64,000 nt of DNA from assembly GCF_000719515.1 (NCBI RefSeq), contig NZ_JOGR01000003.1, forward strand, positions 372,001 through 436,000, in the 5' to 3' direction. Position numbers and translations under genes: made by a program. Source of the stretch: Glycomyces sp. NRRL B-16210. GTDB lineage: Bacteria > Actinomycetota > Actinomycetes > Mycobacteriales > Micromonosporaceae. Below the pieces are notes generated by a model, which saw only the letters and a list, made by a program, of their open reading frames with translations, was not told the origin of the DNA and searched no databases. Shown piece by piece: positions 18,178 through 26,859 of the stretch; the stretch's first letter is position 1, and every line of letters starts with the position of its first letter.

Positions 18178-18252
18178 GTCCGCACCGCGGGACGGCGCAC
18201 CGCTCGAGGAACGGCGAGCGAGCGCCCGAGCGGGGCGGATCGAGAAGAGGAT

Positions 18253-18293
18253 ACGGCGGCACGGGTCCCCGGGGTCGGGGTCCGTGCCGCCGT
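18253..18293 (+). terminator. second tandem hairpin after the first cellulase
   Basis: Perfect 12-bp stem (ACGGCGGCACGG / CCGTGCCGCCGT) around a GC-rich 17-nt loop, 75 nt beyond the first hairpin. It probably serves as back-up termination. Confidence 0.55.
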
Positions 18294-18493
18294 CGTGTGC
18301 GCGAACCCCTATCAATCCGGCCTATGCCTCCAAAAAGGTCACCACATGAATGTTCGGGGCAAGAGGTATTTACAGGTAATACGGGGACAACTGAGCGGGG
18401 TGCGGCGAGGGGTGCGCCCTGGGGCGCGGGAAGGCCAACGCGAAGTTTTTTTGACCGACCACTTCGGTTGGCGCGGGAGCGTTTTCACTGATT

Positions 18494-18503
18494 CAAGCGC
18501 TTG
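18494..18503. promoter_or_regulatory. LacI-type palindrome CAAGCGCTTG
   Basis: Perfect 10-bp palindrome 71 nt upstream of the -35 element of the second cellulase gene. A related GGGAGCGTTTTC lies just before it at 18475-18486. It may be an auxiliary operator. Confidence 0.4.
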
Positions 18504-18573
18504 CTGGGCGACCGGCAACCTTCGAAACCGTTGTCCCGATCCGTCACACGGACGAAATATCCTGGCGAACCTC

Positions 18574-18629
18574 TTGACAGTCCATCAATATATCGGAGAT
18601 TATCAATGCACATCTTGGGAGCGCTTCCC
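18574..18629 (+). promoter_or_regulatory. promoter and CebR-like operator of the second cellulase gene
   Basis: TTGACA at 18574-18579 and GATTAT at 18598-18603 with an 18-bp spacer. TGGGAGCGCTTCCC at 18616-18629 begins 12 bases after the -10, the same geometry as in the first cellulase promoter. It matches the CebR consensus TGGGAGCGCTCCCA at 12 of 14 positions. Confidence 0.7.
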
Positions 18630-18689
18630 TCGGTGGACATCCGTTCCGGGCCGCCCACATGCGACCCATAGACCCCGAAGGACTCGATA

Positions 18690-20468
18690 ATGCAAGCACC
18701 TCGTAGGAGAAGGAGACTCGCCCTCACCGGTGTCGCCGTCGGCGCGCTGGCCGCGGGCGGTCTGACCTTCGTTTCGGCGAACCAGGCACTCGCCGAAGAG
18801 GGTTGTCAGGTCGACTACAACGTCATCAGCACGTGGGGGGACGGCTTCCAGGCCAACGTCTCCATCACCGCCGGTGAAGCGATCAACGGCTGGAACCTCC
18901 AGTGGAACTTCCCGTCCGGCACCACCGTCTCCAGCGCGTGGAACGTCGACTGGAGCCAGAGCGGCACCACCTTCACCGGCAGCGACGTCGGCTGGAACGC
19001 CTCGATCGCCTCGGGCCAGACCACTGAGGTCTTCGGCTTCATCGGCTCGGGCTCCTCCACCGCCCCGGCGCAGTTCTCCATCAACGGGGACGTCTGCAAC
19101 GGCCAGGTCGACCCCGACCCGACCGACCCGGACCCCACGGACCCGGACCCGACCGACCCCGACCCGGACCCGGGCAACCCCGGTGACAAGGTCGACAACC
19201 CGTACGTCGGCGCGCAGGTCTACGTCAACCCGATCTGGTCGGCCAACGCGGCCGCCGAGCCGGGCGGATCCGCCATCGCCAACGAGCCCACCGGCGTGTG
19301 GCTCGACCAGACCAGCGCCATCTACGGCAACGGTTCGCCCACCACGGGCTCCTACGGTCTGGCCGACCACCTCGACGAGGCGGTCTCCCAGGGCGCCGAC
19401 CTGATCCAGGTCGTCATCTACAACCTGCCCGGCCGCGACTGCGCCGCCCTGGCCTCGAACGGCCAGCTCGCGCCGAACGAGATCAACCGGTACAAGACGG
19501 AGTACATCGACGAGATCGTCGACATCATGTCGGACCCCGCTTACGCGGACCTGCGGATCGTCAACGTGATCGAGATCGACTCGCTGCCGAACCTGATCAC
19601 CAACGTCTCGCCCCGCGAGACCGCGACCGACACCTGCGACACGATGCTCGCCAACGGCGGCTACGTCGACGGCGTCTCGTACGCCGCCGCCGAGCTCGGC
19701 GCCCTGCCGAACACCTACAACTACATCGACGCCGGCCACCACGGCTGGATCGGCTGGGGCGACGACAACCCGGAGTACGACAACTTCCGTGCCTCCGCGG
19801 CCCTGTTCGGCTCGCTCATCGGGCAGAACGGCATGACCGCCGACGACGTCCACGGCTTCATCTCGAACACCGCGAACTACTCGGTGCTCGAAGAGCCCTA
19901 CTGGGACGTCGACCAGAACGTCGGCGGCCAGGCGCTGAACCAGAACCCGGACCTGCCCTGGGTCGACTGGAACGACTACAACAACGAGAAGGACTTCACT
20001 GAGGCGCTTCGCACCGAGCTCATCGCGAACGGCTTCAACTCCGACATCGGCATGCTGATCGACACCAGCCGCAACGGCTGGGGCGGCAGCTACCGTCCGA
20101 CCGGTCCGTCGACCTCGAACGACCCGGTCACCTTCGTCGACGAGTCCCGTATCGACCAGCGCATCCAGAAGGGCAACTGGTGCAACCAGGCCGGTGCCGG
20201 TCTGGGCGAGCGCCCGCAGGTCCAGCCTGAGCCTTGGATCGACGCCTACGTGTGGATCAAGCCCCCCGGCGAGTCGGACGGTTCCTCGGAACTGATCGAC
20301 AACGACGAGGGCAAGGGCTTCGACGAGATGTGCGACCCGACCTACGGCGGCAACCCGCGCAACGGCAACAACCTGTCCGGTGCCCGCGGCGACATGCCGG
20401 TCTCCGGTCACTGGTCCTCGGAGCAGTTCCAGGAGCTCCTCCAGAACGCCTGGCCGCCCATCAACTAG
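18690..20468 (+). CDS. secreted CBM2-GH6 cellulase (exo-cellobiohydrolase type)
   Basis: 592 residues. A signal peptide (RRRRR, then a hydrophobic core, cut near ALAEE, residue ~35) is followed by a CBM2 at about 38-138. The CBM2 is bounded by Cys in EEGCQVDY and in GDVCNG, and the cellulose-facing Trp residues lie in TWGDGF, GWNLQWNF and AWNVDW. A DPDPT-repeat linker (about 141-161) leads to a GH6 domain at about 168-592 with Asp250 in PGRDCAA and catalytic acid Asp297 in EIDSLPN. The catalytic domain is very similar to that of the gene at 16582, so one arose by duplication. The CBM2 should anchor this copy to crystalline cellulose. Confidence 0.94.
   Translation: MQAPRRRRRLALTGVAVGALAAGGLTFVSANQALAEEGCQVDYNVISTWGDGFQANVSITAGEAINGWNLQWNFPSGTTVSSAWNVDWSQSGTTFTGSDVGWNASIASGQTTEVFGFIGSGSSTAPAQFSINGDVCNGQVDPDPTDPDPTDPDPTDPDPDPGNPGDKVDNPYVGAQVYVNPIWSANAAAEPGGSAIANEPTGVWLDQTSAIYGNGSPTTGSYGLADHLDEAVSQGADLIQVVIYNLPGRDCAALASNGQLAPNEINRYKTEYIDEIVDIMSDPAYADLRIVNVIEIDSLPNLITNVSPRETATDTCDTMLANGGYVDGVSYAAAELGALPNTYNYIDAGHHGWIGWGDDNPEYDNFRASAALFGSLIGQNGMTADDVHGFISNTANYSVLEEPYWDVDQNVGGQALNQNPDLPWVDWNDYNNEKDFTEALRTELIANGFNSDIGMLIDTSRNGWGGSYRPTGPSTSNDPVTFVDESRIDQRIQKGNWCNQAGAGLGERPQVQPEPWIDAYVWIKPPGESDGSSELIDNDEGKGFDEMCDPTYGGNPRNGNNLSGARGDMPVSGHWSSEQFQELLQNAWPPIN
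19110..19172 (+). repeat. linker-coding tandem repeat
   Basis: About four imperfect 15-nt units encoding Asp-Pro-Asp-Pro-Thr. This is the flexible linker between the CBM2 and GH6 domains. Confidence 0.8.
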
Positions 20469-20494
20469 GGGCGCGGCAAGCGTGAGTTAGTCAA

Positions 20495-20534
20495 GCGGGG
20501 CCCGGCGATCCGGGAGGCGATCGCCGGGCCCCGC
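20495..20534. terminator. strong hairpin terminator after the second cellulase
   Basis: Perfect 16-bp arms (GCGGGGCCCGGCGATC and complement) with an 8-nt loop, 26 nt past the stop. Confidence 0.85.
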
Positions 20535-20564
20535 CTTCCGACCAGATCCTCGGTTCCTTCCGGT

Positions 20565-20596
20565 GACCGGGCCCCGCGGGACGGCGGGGCCCGGTC
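20565..20596. terminator. second hairpin in the convergent region
   Basis: Perfect 13-bp arms (GACCGGGCCCCGC and complement), 6-nt loop. Confidence 0.7.
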
Positions 20597-20662
20597 GTAA
20601 CACTTCCCGGTGCACACCGGTGCCGTCCCCTCCCACCGCACACGCGGCGGGTCAGGACATGC

Positions 20663-20703
20663 GAGCGGCCCGGCGGATCAGATTCTGATCCGCCGGGCCG
20701 CTC
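20663..20703. terminator. third hairpin, convergent side of the TetR gene
   Basis: Near-continuous 20-bp inverted repeat (starting GAGCGGCCCGGCGG) with a single central base. It separates the cellulase from the convergent TetR gene. Three strong hairpins in a row fill the otherwise empty 20469-20768 gap. Confidence 0.8.
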
Positions 20704-20768
20704 CCTTCGTCTCTCCGGCTCGGGCTCGCCGGCTCAGCTCTGCCTCGCCTGCTCAGCCTCGCCGGTCC

Positions 20769-21428
20769 TCAGGCGGTCCGGGCCGGGGCGCCGATGCCCT
20801 GGAGCAGGTGCTCCACGAAGCGCTCGACGGTGTCGGGACCCTGGAGTTCGGTGTACTGGCCGTAGATGTAGATCGTCAGCATCGGGCTGATGAACATCGC
20901 CACCGCCAGGTCGAGGTCGACCCGCTCGCTCAGCTCGCCGCGCTCGGCCCAGTACGCGAAGGTGTCGAGCACGAACCGCCGGCGGCGGTCCACGAGCCGG
21001 TCGTGGTGGCGCTGGTACTCGGGGTCCTTGACCGCCAGCATCATGCACCTGACGATCTTCTTGTCCCTGGGGCCGAAGGTGCGGCGCATGCTGTTGCCGA
21101 GGTGGACGAGGTCGTCGCGCAGCGAGGTGCGCGGCATCGAGACCGGCAGCGGGGCCTTGACGCTCTCGATCGCCGCGGCGATGAGCTCCTCCTTGGAGGA
21201 CCAGCGCCGGTAGATCGTGGCCTTCGAGACGCCCGAGCGGTCGGCGACGCCTTCGACGCTGACGTCGGCCACGCTCCCGTGCTCGGCGATGAGGTCCAGC
21301 GCGGCCTCCAGGATCGACTGGCTGACCGCCTCGCTGCGGGGCCGGCCCTTGGCGGGGCCGGGCGCCGCGGCGCGGAGATCGGCGTCGAGGGGGCCGATGG
21401 TCATTGCATCGCTGAGCTCGGGTGGCAT
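20769..21428 (-). CDS. TetR/AcrR-family transcriptional repressor
   Basis: 219 residues from ATG at 21428 (AGGAGAG ten bases upstream). The helix-turn-helix is at about residues 35-80, with VEGVADRSGVSKATIYRRW as the recognition unit. The C-terminal ligand domain is about 120 residues and includes GPRDKKIVRCMMLA. It lies 14 nt after the DHA2-type efflux gene in one operon, so it most likely represses that pump and its own synthesis through the 20-bp palindrome at 23273-23292. The inducer is probably a toxic compound exported by the pump. Confidence 0.9.
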   Translation of the reverse strand: MPPELSDAMTIGPLDADLRAAAPGPAKGRPRSEAVSQSILEAALDLIAEHGSVADVSVEGVADRSGVSKATIYRRWSSKEELIAAAIESVKAPLPVSMPRTSLRDDLVHLGNSMRRTFGPRDKKIVRCMMLAVKDPEYQRHHDRLVDRRRRFVLDTFAYWAERGELSERVDLDLAVAMFISPMLTIYIYGQYTELQGPDTVERFVEHLLQGIGAPARTA

Positions 21429-21442
21429 GGCTCGATTCTCTC

Positions 21443-23056
21443 CTAGACCTCGACGTACTCGGGCTCGGAGGCCGGTTCGGCCCGCTCGCCCCCGTCCTCG
21501 CGGCGGCGCTTGCCGGGGAAGAACCCGGCGATGACGACCAGTCCGACCACGCCCACCGCGACCGCGGCCAGCGCGGTGGTGTGGAGCGCGGAGATGAACG
21601 CGGCGTCGGCGGCCTGGACGACCTGTCCGGCCGCTTCGGTCGGCACGAGCCCGGATTCGAGCGCTCCGTAGGTGGAGGCGTAGGACTCGCGGGCGGCGTC
21701 CGGCAGTCCGGGCGCGGTGTCGGCGATCTCGCCTTGGTAGGACTGGGCCATGATCGTGCCGAGCACGGCGACGCCGAGCGCGCCGCCGACCTGGCGCAGG
21801 GTGTTGGCCAGGGCCGAGCCGACGCCGGCCTTCTCCTTCGGGACCGAGGACATGAGGGTGTTCATCGCAGGCGGCATGAGGTTGGCCATGCCGGCGCCGG
21901 TGATGGCGAACAGGACGATGACGACCCAGACGGGGGTGTCGGCCTCGAACACGAACGCGGTGACGGCGAAGTTGGTGATCACCAGGAGCATCGCGACGAT
22001 GCCGACGGCCTTGGCGCCGAAGCGCTGGACCAGGGTGTTCGACATGGGCGCGAAGACGAGCATCGAGGCGCCGAACGGCAGGAACAGCAGACCGGTCTCC
22101 AGCGGCGAGTAGCCCTTGAGCAGCTGGAGGTAGAAGGTCATGAAGAACATCAGGCCCATCATCCCGAAGAAGGTGAGGGTGATGATGGCCGAGGAGGCCG
22201 AGAAGCGGGTGCTCTTGAACAGCTTCATGTCGAGGGAGGCGTGCGGGATGCGCCGCTCCCACAGGACGAAGCCGACCAGGACGATCACGCCGAGGGCGAT
22301 GGTGCCCCAGACTTCGACGCCGGCCCACGAGCCGGCGTCGCCGGCTTCGATGATGCCGTAGGTGAGGCTGACGAGGCCGATCATGGACAGGGCCATGCCG
22401 AGGAAGTCGGCGCGGGTCTTGCCGCCCTTGGACTCGGGGGCGAGGACGGCGACGGCGATGATGCCGAAGACGACGATCGGGACGTTGATGAGGAAGACCG
22501 AGCCCCACCAGAAGTGGTCGAGGAGGACGCCGCCGACGATGGGGCCGATGGCCCCGCCGATGCCGACCGCGCCGGTCCAGATGCCGAGGGCCTTCGGGAA
22601 CTCCTTGGAGGAGAAGACGTTGCGCAGCAGCGACAGGGTCGAGGGCATCATGATCGCCGCGCCGGCGCCCATGAGGGCGCGGTACCAGATGAGCTGGTCG
22701 GGGGTGGTGGAGTAGGCCGACAGGAGCGAGGCGACGCCGAAGACGACGAGGCCGGCCAGGAGCATGCGCTTGCGGCCGATCCGGTCGCCGATGACGCCGG
22801 AGGCGAACAGGAGGCCCGCGAAGACGAGCGTGTAGGAGTTGATCATCCAGGCCAGGTCGCTCTGGGCGGCGCCGACGCCTTCGGTGGGGTCGGCGAGGGT
22901 CTTCATGGCGACGTTGAGCACCGTGTTGTCGAGGACGACGACGATGAGGCTGACGACCAGGACGCTGAGGATCGCCCACCGGCGCGGGTGGCCGAGGTCG
23001 TCTTCGGTCGCGGTCGGCCCGGTTTCGGGGACCGGGGCGGAACGGGTTTCGCTCAC
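21443..23056 (-). CDS. DHA2-family MFS multidrug efflux transporter (EmrB/QacA-like)
   Basis: 537 residues with about 14 membrane segments, the DHA2 drug:H+ antiporter size. Motif D1 is VVLDNTVLNVAM in segment 1, motif A is GVIGDRIGRKRMLLAG in loop 2-3, and the motif C region GAVGIGGAIGPIVGG is in segment 5. The GTG at 23056 is chosen because it follows GGAAACCCT and the family begins near here. The downstream TetR gene and the upstream palindrome point to a self-contained resistance cassette. Substrates cannot be predicted. Confidence 0.9.
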   Translation of the reverse strand: MSETRSAPVPETGPTATEDDLGHPRRWAILSVLVVSLIVVVLDNTVLNVAMKTLADPTEGVGAAQSDLAWMINSYTLVFAGLLFASGVIGDRIGRKRMLLAGLVVFGVASLLSAYSTTPDQLIWYRALMGAGAAIMMPSTLSLLRNVFSSKEFPKALGIWTGAVGIGGAIGPIVGGVLLDHFWWGSVFLINVPIVVFGIIAVAVLAPESKGGKTRADFLGMALSMIGLVSLTYGIIEAGDAGSWAGVEVWGTIALGVIVLVGFVLWERRIPHASLDMKLFKSTRFSASSAIITLTFFGMMGLMFFMTFYLQLLKGYSPLETGLLFLPFGASMLVFAPMSNTLVQRFGAKAVGIVAMLLVITNFAVTAFVFEADTPVWVVIVLFAITGAGMANLMPPAMNTLMSSVPKEKAGVGSALANTLRQVGGALGVAVLGTIMAQSYQGEIADTAPGLPDAARESYASTYGALESGLVPTEAAGQVVQAADAAFISALHTTALAAVAVGVVGLVVIAGFFPGKRRREDGGERAEPASEPEYVEV

Positions 23057-23272
23057 AGGGTTTCCGTTTCTGTAAGAGGGCGTCGCCGCGGGGGTGCGCC
23101 TCGCGGCGGTGCCTGGAAGGGTCCGCGGCGCCGACCGCGGACGGTGTTGTAGGTGATGACGCGCGGCGGGCGGGCGAGGTGACGCGGGCCCGGGGCGCGA
23201 AGGTGTTCGAACGCGGGAGCCTGCGGCGTCCATGCGTGTTGTGGTGTTGGAAGCCAGACTACGACGTTCCGA

Positions 23273-23292
23273 AACGATACGGTACCGTATCG
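23273..23292. promoter_or_regulatory. 20-bp perfect palindrome, probable TetR operator
   Basis: ACGATACGGT-ACCGTATCGT is a perfect palindrome 217 nt upstream of the efflux gene, in a locally AT-richer stretch. It fits the usual 10+10 TetR site and is probably bound by the TetR encoded downstream in this operon. The rest of the 449-nt gap (23057-23505) shows no gene. Confidence 0.75.
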
Positions 23293-23505
23293 TAATACAG
23301 GTCACAGGAAATCGTACCGGCCGGGTCCGACACCGGCTCCGGGCTCGCGGCGCCGCTCCACCGCCGCCTGCCGCGGCGGTCCTTTCGACCTTCCCGCTCC
23401 CCCGTGTCCTCGGCGTCTCCGGCCCGTGAACGGCGGGCGAAGGACCGTGTTCACTCCGCTTCGGGTGTGGCGGGACGCTGCCGCCCCAGGTGGTTGAATG
23501 GCTTC

Positions 23506-24966
23506 GTGGCACCCAGATTCCCGTACGACGACCTACAGTCGTTCCTCGCGGCCCTCGAAGCAGACGGCGACCTCAAGCGCATCCCCGTCGAGGTCGACCC
23601 GCACCTGGAGATCTCCGAGATCACCCAGCGGGTGATCCGCGAGGACGGCCCGGCGCTGCTGTTCGAGCGCCCCTCCGGGAGCACGATGCCCGTGGCGATC
23701 AACCTCTTCGGCACCGAGGCGCGCATGGCCAAGGCGCTCGGCGTCGCGAGCCTCAACGAGATCGGCGACCGGATCGGGGAGCTCGCCAAGCCCGAGCTGC
23801 CGATCGGCTGGGCCGGCATCCGCGACGGGCTCGGCAAGCTCATGCAGCTCAAATCGGTGCCCCCCAAGAAGATCCGCAAGGCCCCCTGCCAGGAGGTGGT
23901 CTTCACCGGCGAGGACGTGGACCTCGACATGCTGCCTGGCCTCCAGGTCTGGCCCGGCGACGGCGGGATCTTCCACAACTTCGGGCTCGTGCACACCAAG
24001 CACCCCGAGTCCGGCAAGCGCAACGTCGGCCTCTACCGCCTCCAGCAGCACGACGAGCGGTCGGTGGGCCTGCACTGGCAGATCCACAAGAACTCCACCA
24101 GCCACTACGCCGAGGCCGAGCGGCGCGGCGAGCGGCTCCCGGTCGCCATCGCGATCGGCCCCGACCCGGTCATGGCCTACGCCGCGACCGCCCCGCTGCC
24201 CCCGGACATCGACGAATACCTCTTCGCCGGGTTCCTGCGCGGAGAGCGCGTCGAGATGGTCGACTGCCTGACCGTGCCGCTCCAGGTCCCGGCCAACTCG
24301 CAGATCGTCCTCGAAGGCTGGGCCGAGCCCGGCGAGCGCGTCGACGAGGGGCCCTTCGGCGACCACACCGGGTTCTACACCCCCGTGGAGCCGTTCCCGG
24401 TCATGCGGATCGAGGCGATCACCATGCGCCAGAACCCGATCTACCACACCATCATCACCTCGGCCCCGCCCCAGGAGGACCACGGCCTCGGCAAGGCGAC
24501 CGAGCGGATCTTCCTGCCACTCATCAAGATCATGATCCCCGAGATCGTGGACTACGACATGCCCGCGGCCGGGGTCTTCCACAACTGCGTCATCATCTCG
24601 ATCGACAAGAAGTTCCCCAAGCAGGCGCAGAAGGTCATGAGCGCCATCTGGGGCCTCCAGATGATGAGCCTGACGAAGCTCATCGTGGTCGTCGACGCCG
24701 ACTGCGACGTCCACGACTACCGCGAGGTGGCCTGGCGCGCACTGGGCAATGTGGACTACTCGCGGGACCTGCTGCTCACCGAGGGCCCCGTCGACCACCT
24801 CGACCACGCCTCCTACCACCAGTTCTGGGGCGGCAAGGCCGGCATCGACGCGACCGCGAAGACCCCCCAGGAGGGCTACACCCGCGGCTGGCCCGAGGCG
24901 ATGCGCATGAGCTCGGCGGTCAAGGCCACCGTCGACCGACGCTGGCGGGAGTACGGGCTCGACTGA
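23506..24966 (+). CDS. mqnL: UbiD-family decarboxylase, menaquinone (futalosine) pathway
   Basis: 486 residues, the usual UbiD length. UbiD enzymes use prenylated FMN to decarboxylate aromatic acids. The prFMN site is marked by KRNVGLYRLQQHDERSVGLH (about residues 172-191); the catalytic Glu region EGPFGDHTGFYTP and the C-terminal PEAMRMSSAVK are also present. The UbiA-type gene 47 nt downstream carries the polyprenyl step, and this pairing matches the MqnL/MqnP genes of actinobacteria that use the futalosine route. A partner flavin prenyltransferase (UbiX/MqnQ) is not in the window. GTG at 23506 is preferred by alignment to the family start (PRFPYDDLQSFL). Confidence 0.85.
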   Translation: MAPRFPYDDLQSFLAALEADGDLKRIPVEVDPHLEISEITQRVIREDGPALLFERPSGSTMPVAINLFGTEARMAKALGVASLNEIGDRIGELAKPELPIGWAGIRDGLGKLMQLKSVPPKKIRKAPCQEVVFTGEDVDLDMLPGLQVWPGDGGIFHNFGLVHTKHPESGKRNVGLYRLQQHDERSVGLHWQIHKNSTSHYAEAERRGERLPVAIAIGPDPVMAYAATAPLPPDIDEYLFAGFLRGERVEMVDCLTVPLQVPANSQIVLEGWAEPGERVDEGPFGDHTGFYTPVEPFPVMRIEAITMRQNPIYHTIITSAPPQEDHGLGKATERIFLPLIKIMIPEIVDYDMPAAGVFHNCVIISIDKKFPKQAQKVMSAIWGLQMMSLTKLIVVVDADCDVHDYREVAWRALGNVDYSRDLLLTEGPVDHLDHASYHQFWGGKAGIDATAKTPQEGYTRGWPEAMRMSSAVKATVDRRWREYGLD

Positions 24967-25013
24967 GCCCCTCCCCCGCCGCCCGCCCGCCGCCCCGAAC
25001 CGGAGTGTCCACT

Positions 25014-25895
25014 GTGTCCACCATCGCCCGCCCGAACCACGTCAAGGACTTCCTGAAGCTCGTCGCCTTCGAGCACTCGGTCTTCGCCCTGCCGTTCGCC
25101 TACCTCGCGACGCTCACGGTGATGGCCCTGGAGGACGCCTTCAGTTGGCGAGTCCTGGTCCTGGTCACCGTCGCGATGGTCGCCGCCCGCACGCTCGCCA
25201 TGGCCGCCAACCGGATCATCGACCGCAGGATCGACGCCCAGAACCCGCGCACCGCCCAGCGCGAACTGGTCACCGGCAAGGTCTCGTTGCGCACGGCCTA
25301 CATCGGCTGCGCGGTGAGCCTCGTCGTGCTCCTGGTCTCGGCCGGCCTGCTCAACTGGCTCTGCCTCGCGCTCAGCCCCCTGGCGGTCGCCCCGCTCATC
25401 CTCTACCCGTACGCGAAGCGCTTCACGAACTACCCGCACGCGATCCTCGGCCTCGCCCAGATGGTCGCCCCCGTCGGCGCGTGGCTCGCCGTCACCGGGA
25501 CCTTCGAGGGATCGGGACCGGCCATCGTCCTCGGCGCGGCCGTCGGGCTCTGGATCGGTGGGTTCGACCTCATCTACGCCTGCCAGGACGTGGAGGTCGA
25601 CCGCGAGATCGGCGTCCACTCCACCCCGGCGCGCTGGGGCGTGAGGGCCTCGCTGCACGCCTCCAGCGCCGCGCACGTCCTCGCGTGGCTGGCGTTCCTG
25701 GGATTCGGCCTGATGACCGGCTACGGCCTCCTGTACTGGATCGGCCTCGCGGTCGTGGCCGCCGCGCTCGTCTACGAGCACGCGGTGGTCAAGCCCGGCG
25801 ACCTGTCGAAGGTGAACCGGGCCTTCTTCACCGCGAACGGCTTCGTGGCGGTCGCGCTGTTCGCGTTCGCGCTGGCGGACCTGCTCCTGCGCTGA
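25014..25895 (+). CDS. mqnP: UbiA-family prenyltransferase, menaquinone (futalosine) pathway
   Basis: 293 residues with about eight to nine membrane segments. The two Asp-rich motifs of UbiA enzymes are clear: NRIIDRRIDAQNPRT at about residues 64-78 (NxxxDxxxD, binds Mg and prenyl diphosphate) and DLIYACQDVEVDREIG at about 185-200. It should attach a long prenyl chain to the aromatic product of the pathway in the membrane. GTG at 25014 is chosen over the in-frame GTG at 25005 because CGGAG then has correct spacing. It follows the UbiD gene, supporting the shared pathway. Confidence 0.88.
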   Translation: MSTIARPNHVKDFLKLVAFEHSVFALPFAYLATLTVMALEDAFSWRVLVLVTVAMVAARTLAMAANRIIDRRIDAQNPRTAQRELVTGKVSLRTAYIGCAVSLVVLLVSAGLLNWLCLALSPLAVAPLILYPYAKRFTNYPHAILGLAQMVAPVGAWLAVTGTFEGSGPAIVLGAAVGLWIGGFDLIYACQDVEVDREIGVHSTPARWGVRASLHASSAAHVLAWLAFLGFGLMTGYGLLYWIGLAVVAAALVYEHAVVKPGDLSKVNRAFFTANGFVAVALFAFALADLLLR

Positions 25896-25946
25896 ACCGG
25901 AGCATAATGACGGGGTCCGAACAGGCGCCGGCCAGAGGAGACCGCG

Positions 25947-26288
25947 ATGACGAAGTATCTGATCTCGTTCCCGGGTGAGGCCATGGTGGTCCCCGAAGGG
26001 GAGTTCGCGGCGGTGGTCGAGGACTCCCACGCCGTGATCGAGGAGGCCAAGGCCGCGGGCGTGTACGTCTTCGGCGGCGGGCTCGACGAGGGCGTCGACC
26101 CGGTGCGCGTGGCCGCCGACGGCACCGTCGCCGAAGGCGCGTACCCGGGCCACAAGGTGCCCAACGGCGGCTACACCGTCCTCGAACTGCCCTCGCGCGA
26201 GGCCGCGCTCGAATGGGCCGCGAAGATCGCCGCCGCCTGCCGCTGCCCGCAGGAGCTCCGGCAGTTCCACTACGACCCGGCCAGCTGA
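25947..26288 (+). CDS. YCII-related domain protein
   Basis: 113 residues, one YciI-like fold (dimeric alpha/beta barrel). It starts MTKYLISFPG and contains the family's conserved GGGLDEG and GGYTVLELPSREAALEWA blocks. Members are small cytosolic proteins of unknown or weak catalytic role, and some are mislabelled as transcription initiation proteins. AGAGGAGACC precedes the ATG, and a CATAAT at 25903-25908 may be its own -10, so it need not belong to the menaquinone operon. Confidence 0.85.
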   Translation: MTKYLISFPGEAMVVPEGEFAAVVEDSHAVIEEAKAAGVYVFGGGLDEGVDPVRVAADGTVAEGAYPGHKVPNGGYTVLELPSREAALEWAAKIAAACRCPQELRQFHYDPAS

Positions 26289-26532
26289 CCGAAGCCGCCC
26301 GTCCCCGGCCCCCGTGATCGGTTCATAGGCGCGCCGCCGAACGCGGCCTCGTTCCCCTCAGGACCGGGGAAGGCCGCATGGCGGACGCCGTTCGCGCAGG
26401 CCCCTCGCACGGCGGTCGTGACGCGGCGGTCTCGACACGGCCTCAGGGCTGGACTTTGGGGACCCCGGTGGGCCAAGATGAGGCCATGTGCCATCGATCG
26501 GCCGCGTGTCAACGGAGTCTCGGGGAGGCTGC

Positions 26533-26859
26533 GTGCATCCGCTGATCGGGTATCTCATCGCCGTGGGGCTGTTCGCCATCGGCCTGTTCGGAGTCCTGAC
26601 CCGCCGCAACGCCGTGCTCCAGTTGGCCTCGGCGGAGCTCATGCTCGGCGGGGTCCACCTGACGCTGGTCGCCACCGACCTGGTCCACGGCTCGCTCACC
26701 GGCCAGAGCTTCGCCATGTTCATCGTGGTCATCGCCGCCGCCGAGGTCGGCGTGGGACTCGCGCTGATCCTCAACCTGTGGCGGGAGCGGGCGAGCGTCG
26801 ACACCGACGCCCTGCCCGAGGAATCGCCCGCCGAGGCCGACGCGCGGAGGACTCCATGA
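26533..26859 (+). CDS. nuoK: NADH-quinone oxidoreductase subunit K
   Basis: 108 residues with three membrane segments, a normal NuoK length. The two conserved membrane glutamates are present: LASAELMLGGVH near residue 35 and IVVIAAAEVGVGLAL near 71. These take part in proton transfer and distinguish it from Mrp antiporter subunit C. GTG at 26533 follows GGGGAGGCTGC. It overlaps nuoL by 4 nt (ATGA). It is the first gene of a nuoKLMN cluster; nuoA-J are not next to it. Confidence 0.93.
   Translation: MHPLIGYLIAVGLFAIGLFGVLTRRNAVLQLASAELMLGGVHLTLVATDLVHGSLTGQSFAMFIVVIAAAEVGVGLALILNLWRERASVDTDALPEESPAEADARRTP

Larger units (their letters stand above)
18007..18689. other. intergenic region between the two cellulase genes
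   Basis: About 680 nt without a supported gene. It holds two hairpin terminators, a CAAGCGCTTG palindrome, a T7 run at 18446-18452 and the second cellulase promoter. Between about 18330 and 18610 it is clearly less GC-rich than average. Confidence 0.5.

Noticed and set aside
19110..19172. Short tandem repeat resembling a CRISPR-like array
   Set aside because: The units are 15-nt codon repeats of a protein linker with no spacers.
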